From Pseudomonadota bacterium (lineage in GTDB: Bacteria; Pseudomonadota; Gammaproteobacteria; Enterobacterales; Enterobacteriaceae), in assembly GCA_018261615.1 (NCBI GenBank), contig JAGTSE010000037.1, positions 1-41,343 of the forward strand: DNA of 41,343 nucleotides, given 5' to 3'. The notes beneath the pieces are model-generated. The model was not told the origin of the DNA. It searched no databases and worked only from the letters and a program-made list of their open reading frames with translations. The stretch's first letter is position 1. Every line of letters starts with the position of its first letter. Positions 41,206 through 41,343 of this stretch are shown here, in pieces. The position numbers and the translations under genes were made by a program.

Positions 41206-41343
41206 AGCTAAGAGCCTATCCCAGTAGGCGTATATTGTTGCAGCCAGTTTGGACACGGACAGCGCGCAACAACCGGAGCGTACACGTAGTACGTGAGGAT
41301 TACTCGCTTCGCTCGCCCTAAAGGGCCGCCGCAAGCGGCGTTC
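41206..41343. repeat. Multi-hairpin intergenic repeat-like element, cut by window end
   Basis: The last 138 bases hold three or more nested inverted repeats: GCCTA/TAGGC (about 41215-41230), CGTAC/GTACG (about 41279-41293) and a CCGC/GCGG hairpin around CGCCGCAAGCGGCG near the end. GTTGC/GCAAC arms span about 40 bases in between. The sequence recalls a repetitive intergenic element seen in many enterobacterial genomes; I cannot name the family. No reading frame stands out. Confidence 0.5.

Noticed and set aside
1..41343. CRISPR array or tRNA gene
   Set aside because: No regularly spaced direct repeats and no cloverleaf-like sequence with TTCGA/GGTTC arms were noticed on either strand.

Overview
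The window is a stretch of enterobacterial chromosome. Almost every protein from 4.45 kb to 41.04 kb is recognisable as a close homologue of an Escherichia coli/Salmonella protein, in the order atl-ybaY-tesB-amtB-glnK-mdlB-mdlA-decR-(cdsH)-cof-ybaE-queC-fadM-ybaV-ppiD-hupB-lon-clpX-clpP-tig-bolA-yajG-ampG-cyoABCDE-yajR-yajQ-panE-yajL-thiI. This is the E. coli 9-10 min region. A cysteine desulfhydrase gene (cdsH) divergent from decR, as in Salmonella and many Citrobacter/Enterobacter/Klebsiella-type genomes, and a yczR/yczE pair beside ffs show that it is not E. coli itself. I place it in Enterobacteriaceae near Enterobacter/Citrobacter/Kosakonia/Klebsiella, without resolving the genus.

Layout. 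1-1.05 kb: AT-rich accessory DNA with a two-gene module (ribbon-helix-helix-like protein plus a small unknown protein) and a frame reminiscent of P4-type satellite leaders. 1.05-3.8 kb: a GNAT acetyltransferase, then the divergent YczE membrane protein/YczR MocR regulator pair. 3.8-4.18 kb: scar tissue (C-terminal scrap of an IS3-family transposase and the N-terminus of a tyrosine recombinase) abutting the 3' end of ffs (4.5S RNA), probably the remains of an element that used ffs as its attachment site. 4.2-8.4 kb: Atl, YbaY, TesB and the nitrogen-regulated glnK-amtB operon with a sigma-54 promoter and NtrC-like sites. 8.4-13.7 kb: MdlAB ABC exporter, DecR and the divergent CdsH. 13.7-20.1 kb: Cof, YbaE, QueC, FadM, YbaV, PpiD. 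20.3-27.6 kb: the protein quality-control block hupB, lon, clpX, clpP, tig, bolA, with heat-shock-type promoters before lon and clpP. 27.9-30.0 kb: YajG lipoprotein and AmpG permease. 30.05-30.5 kb: a decayed Hsp70 (HscC-like) gene joined to the tail of another membrane protein gene. 31.05-35.8 kb: the cytochrome bo3 operon. 36.0-41.0 kb: YajR, YajQ, PanE, YajL, ThiI. The right end holds a multi-hairpin, repeat-like sequence cut by the window edge.

Functional themes: nitrogen sensing and ammonium uptake (GlnK/AmtB); cysteine detoxification and sulfur handling (DecR/CdsH, ThiI); proteostasis (trigger factor, ClpXP, Lon, PpiD, HU-beta); aerobic respiration (CyoA-E); murein recycling (AmpG); coenzyme synthesis (PanE, ThiI, QueC, Cof). 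The conserved backbone is ordinary. Novelty, if any, lies in the left 4 kb, the Hsp70 scar and the right-end repeat. Starts were set by family length and visible ribosome binding sites; family lengths and homologous sequences are from memory, not from a search.
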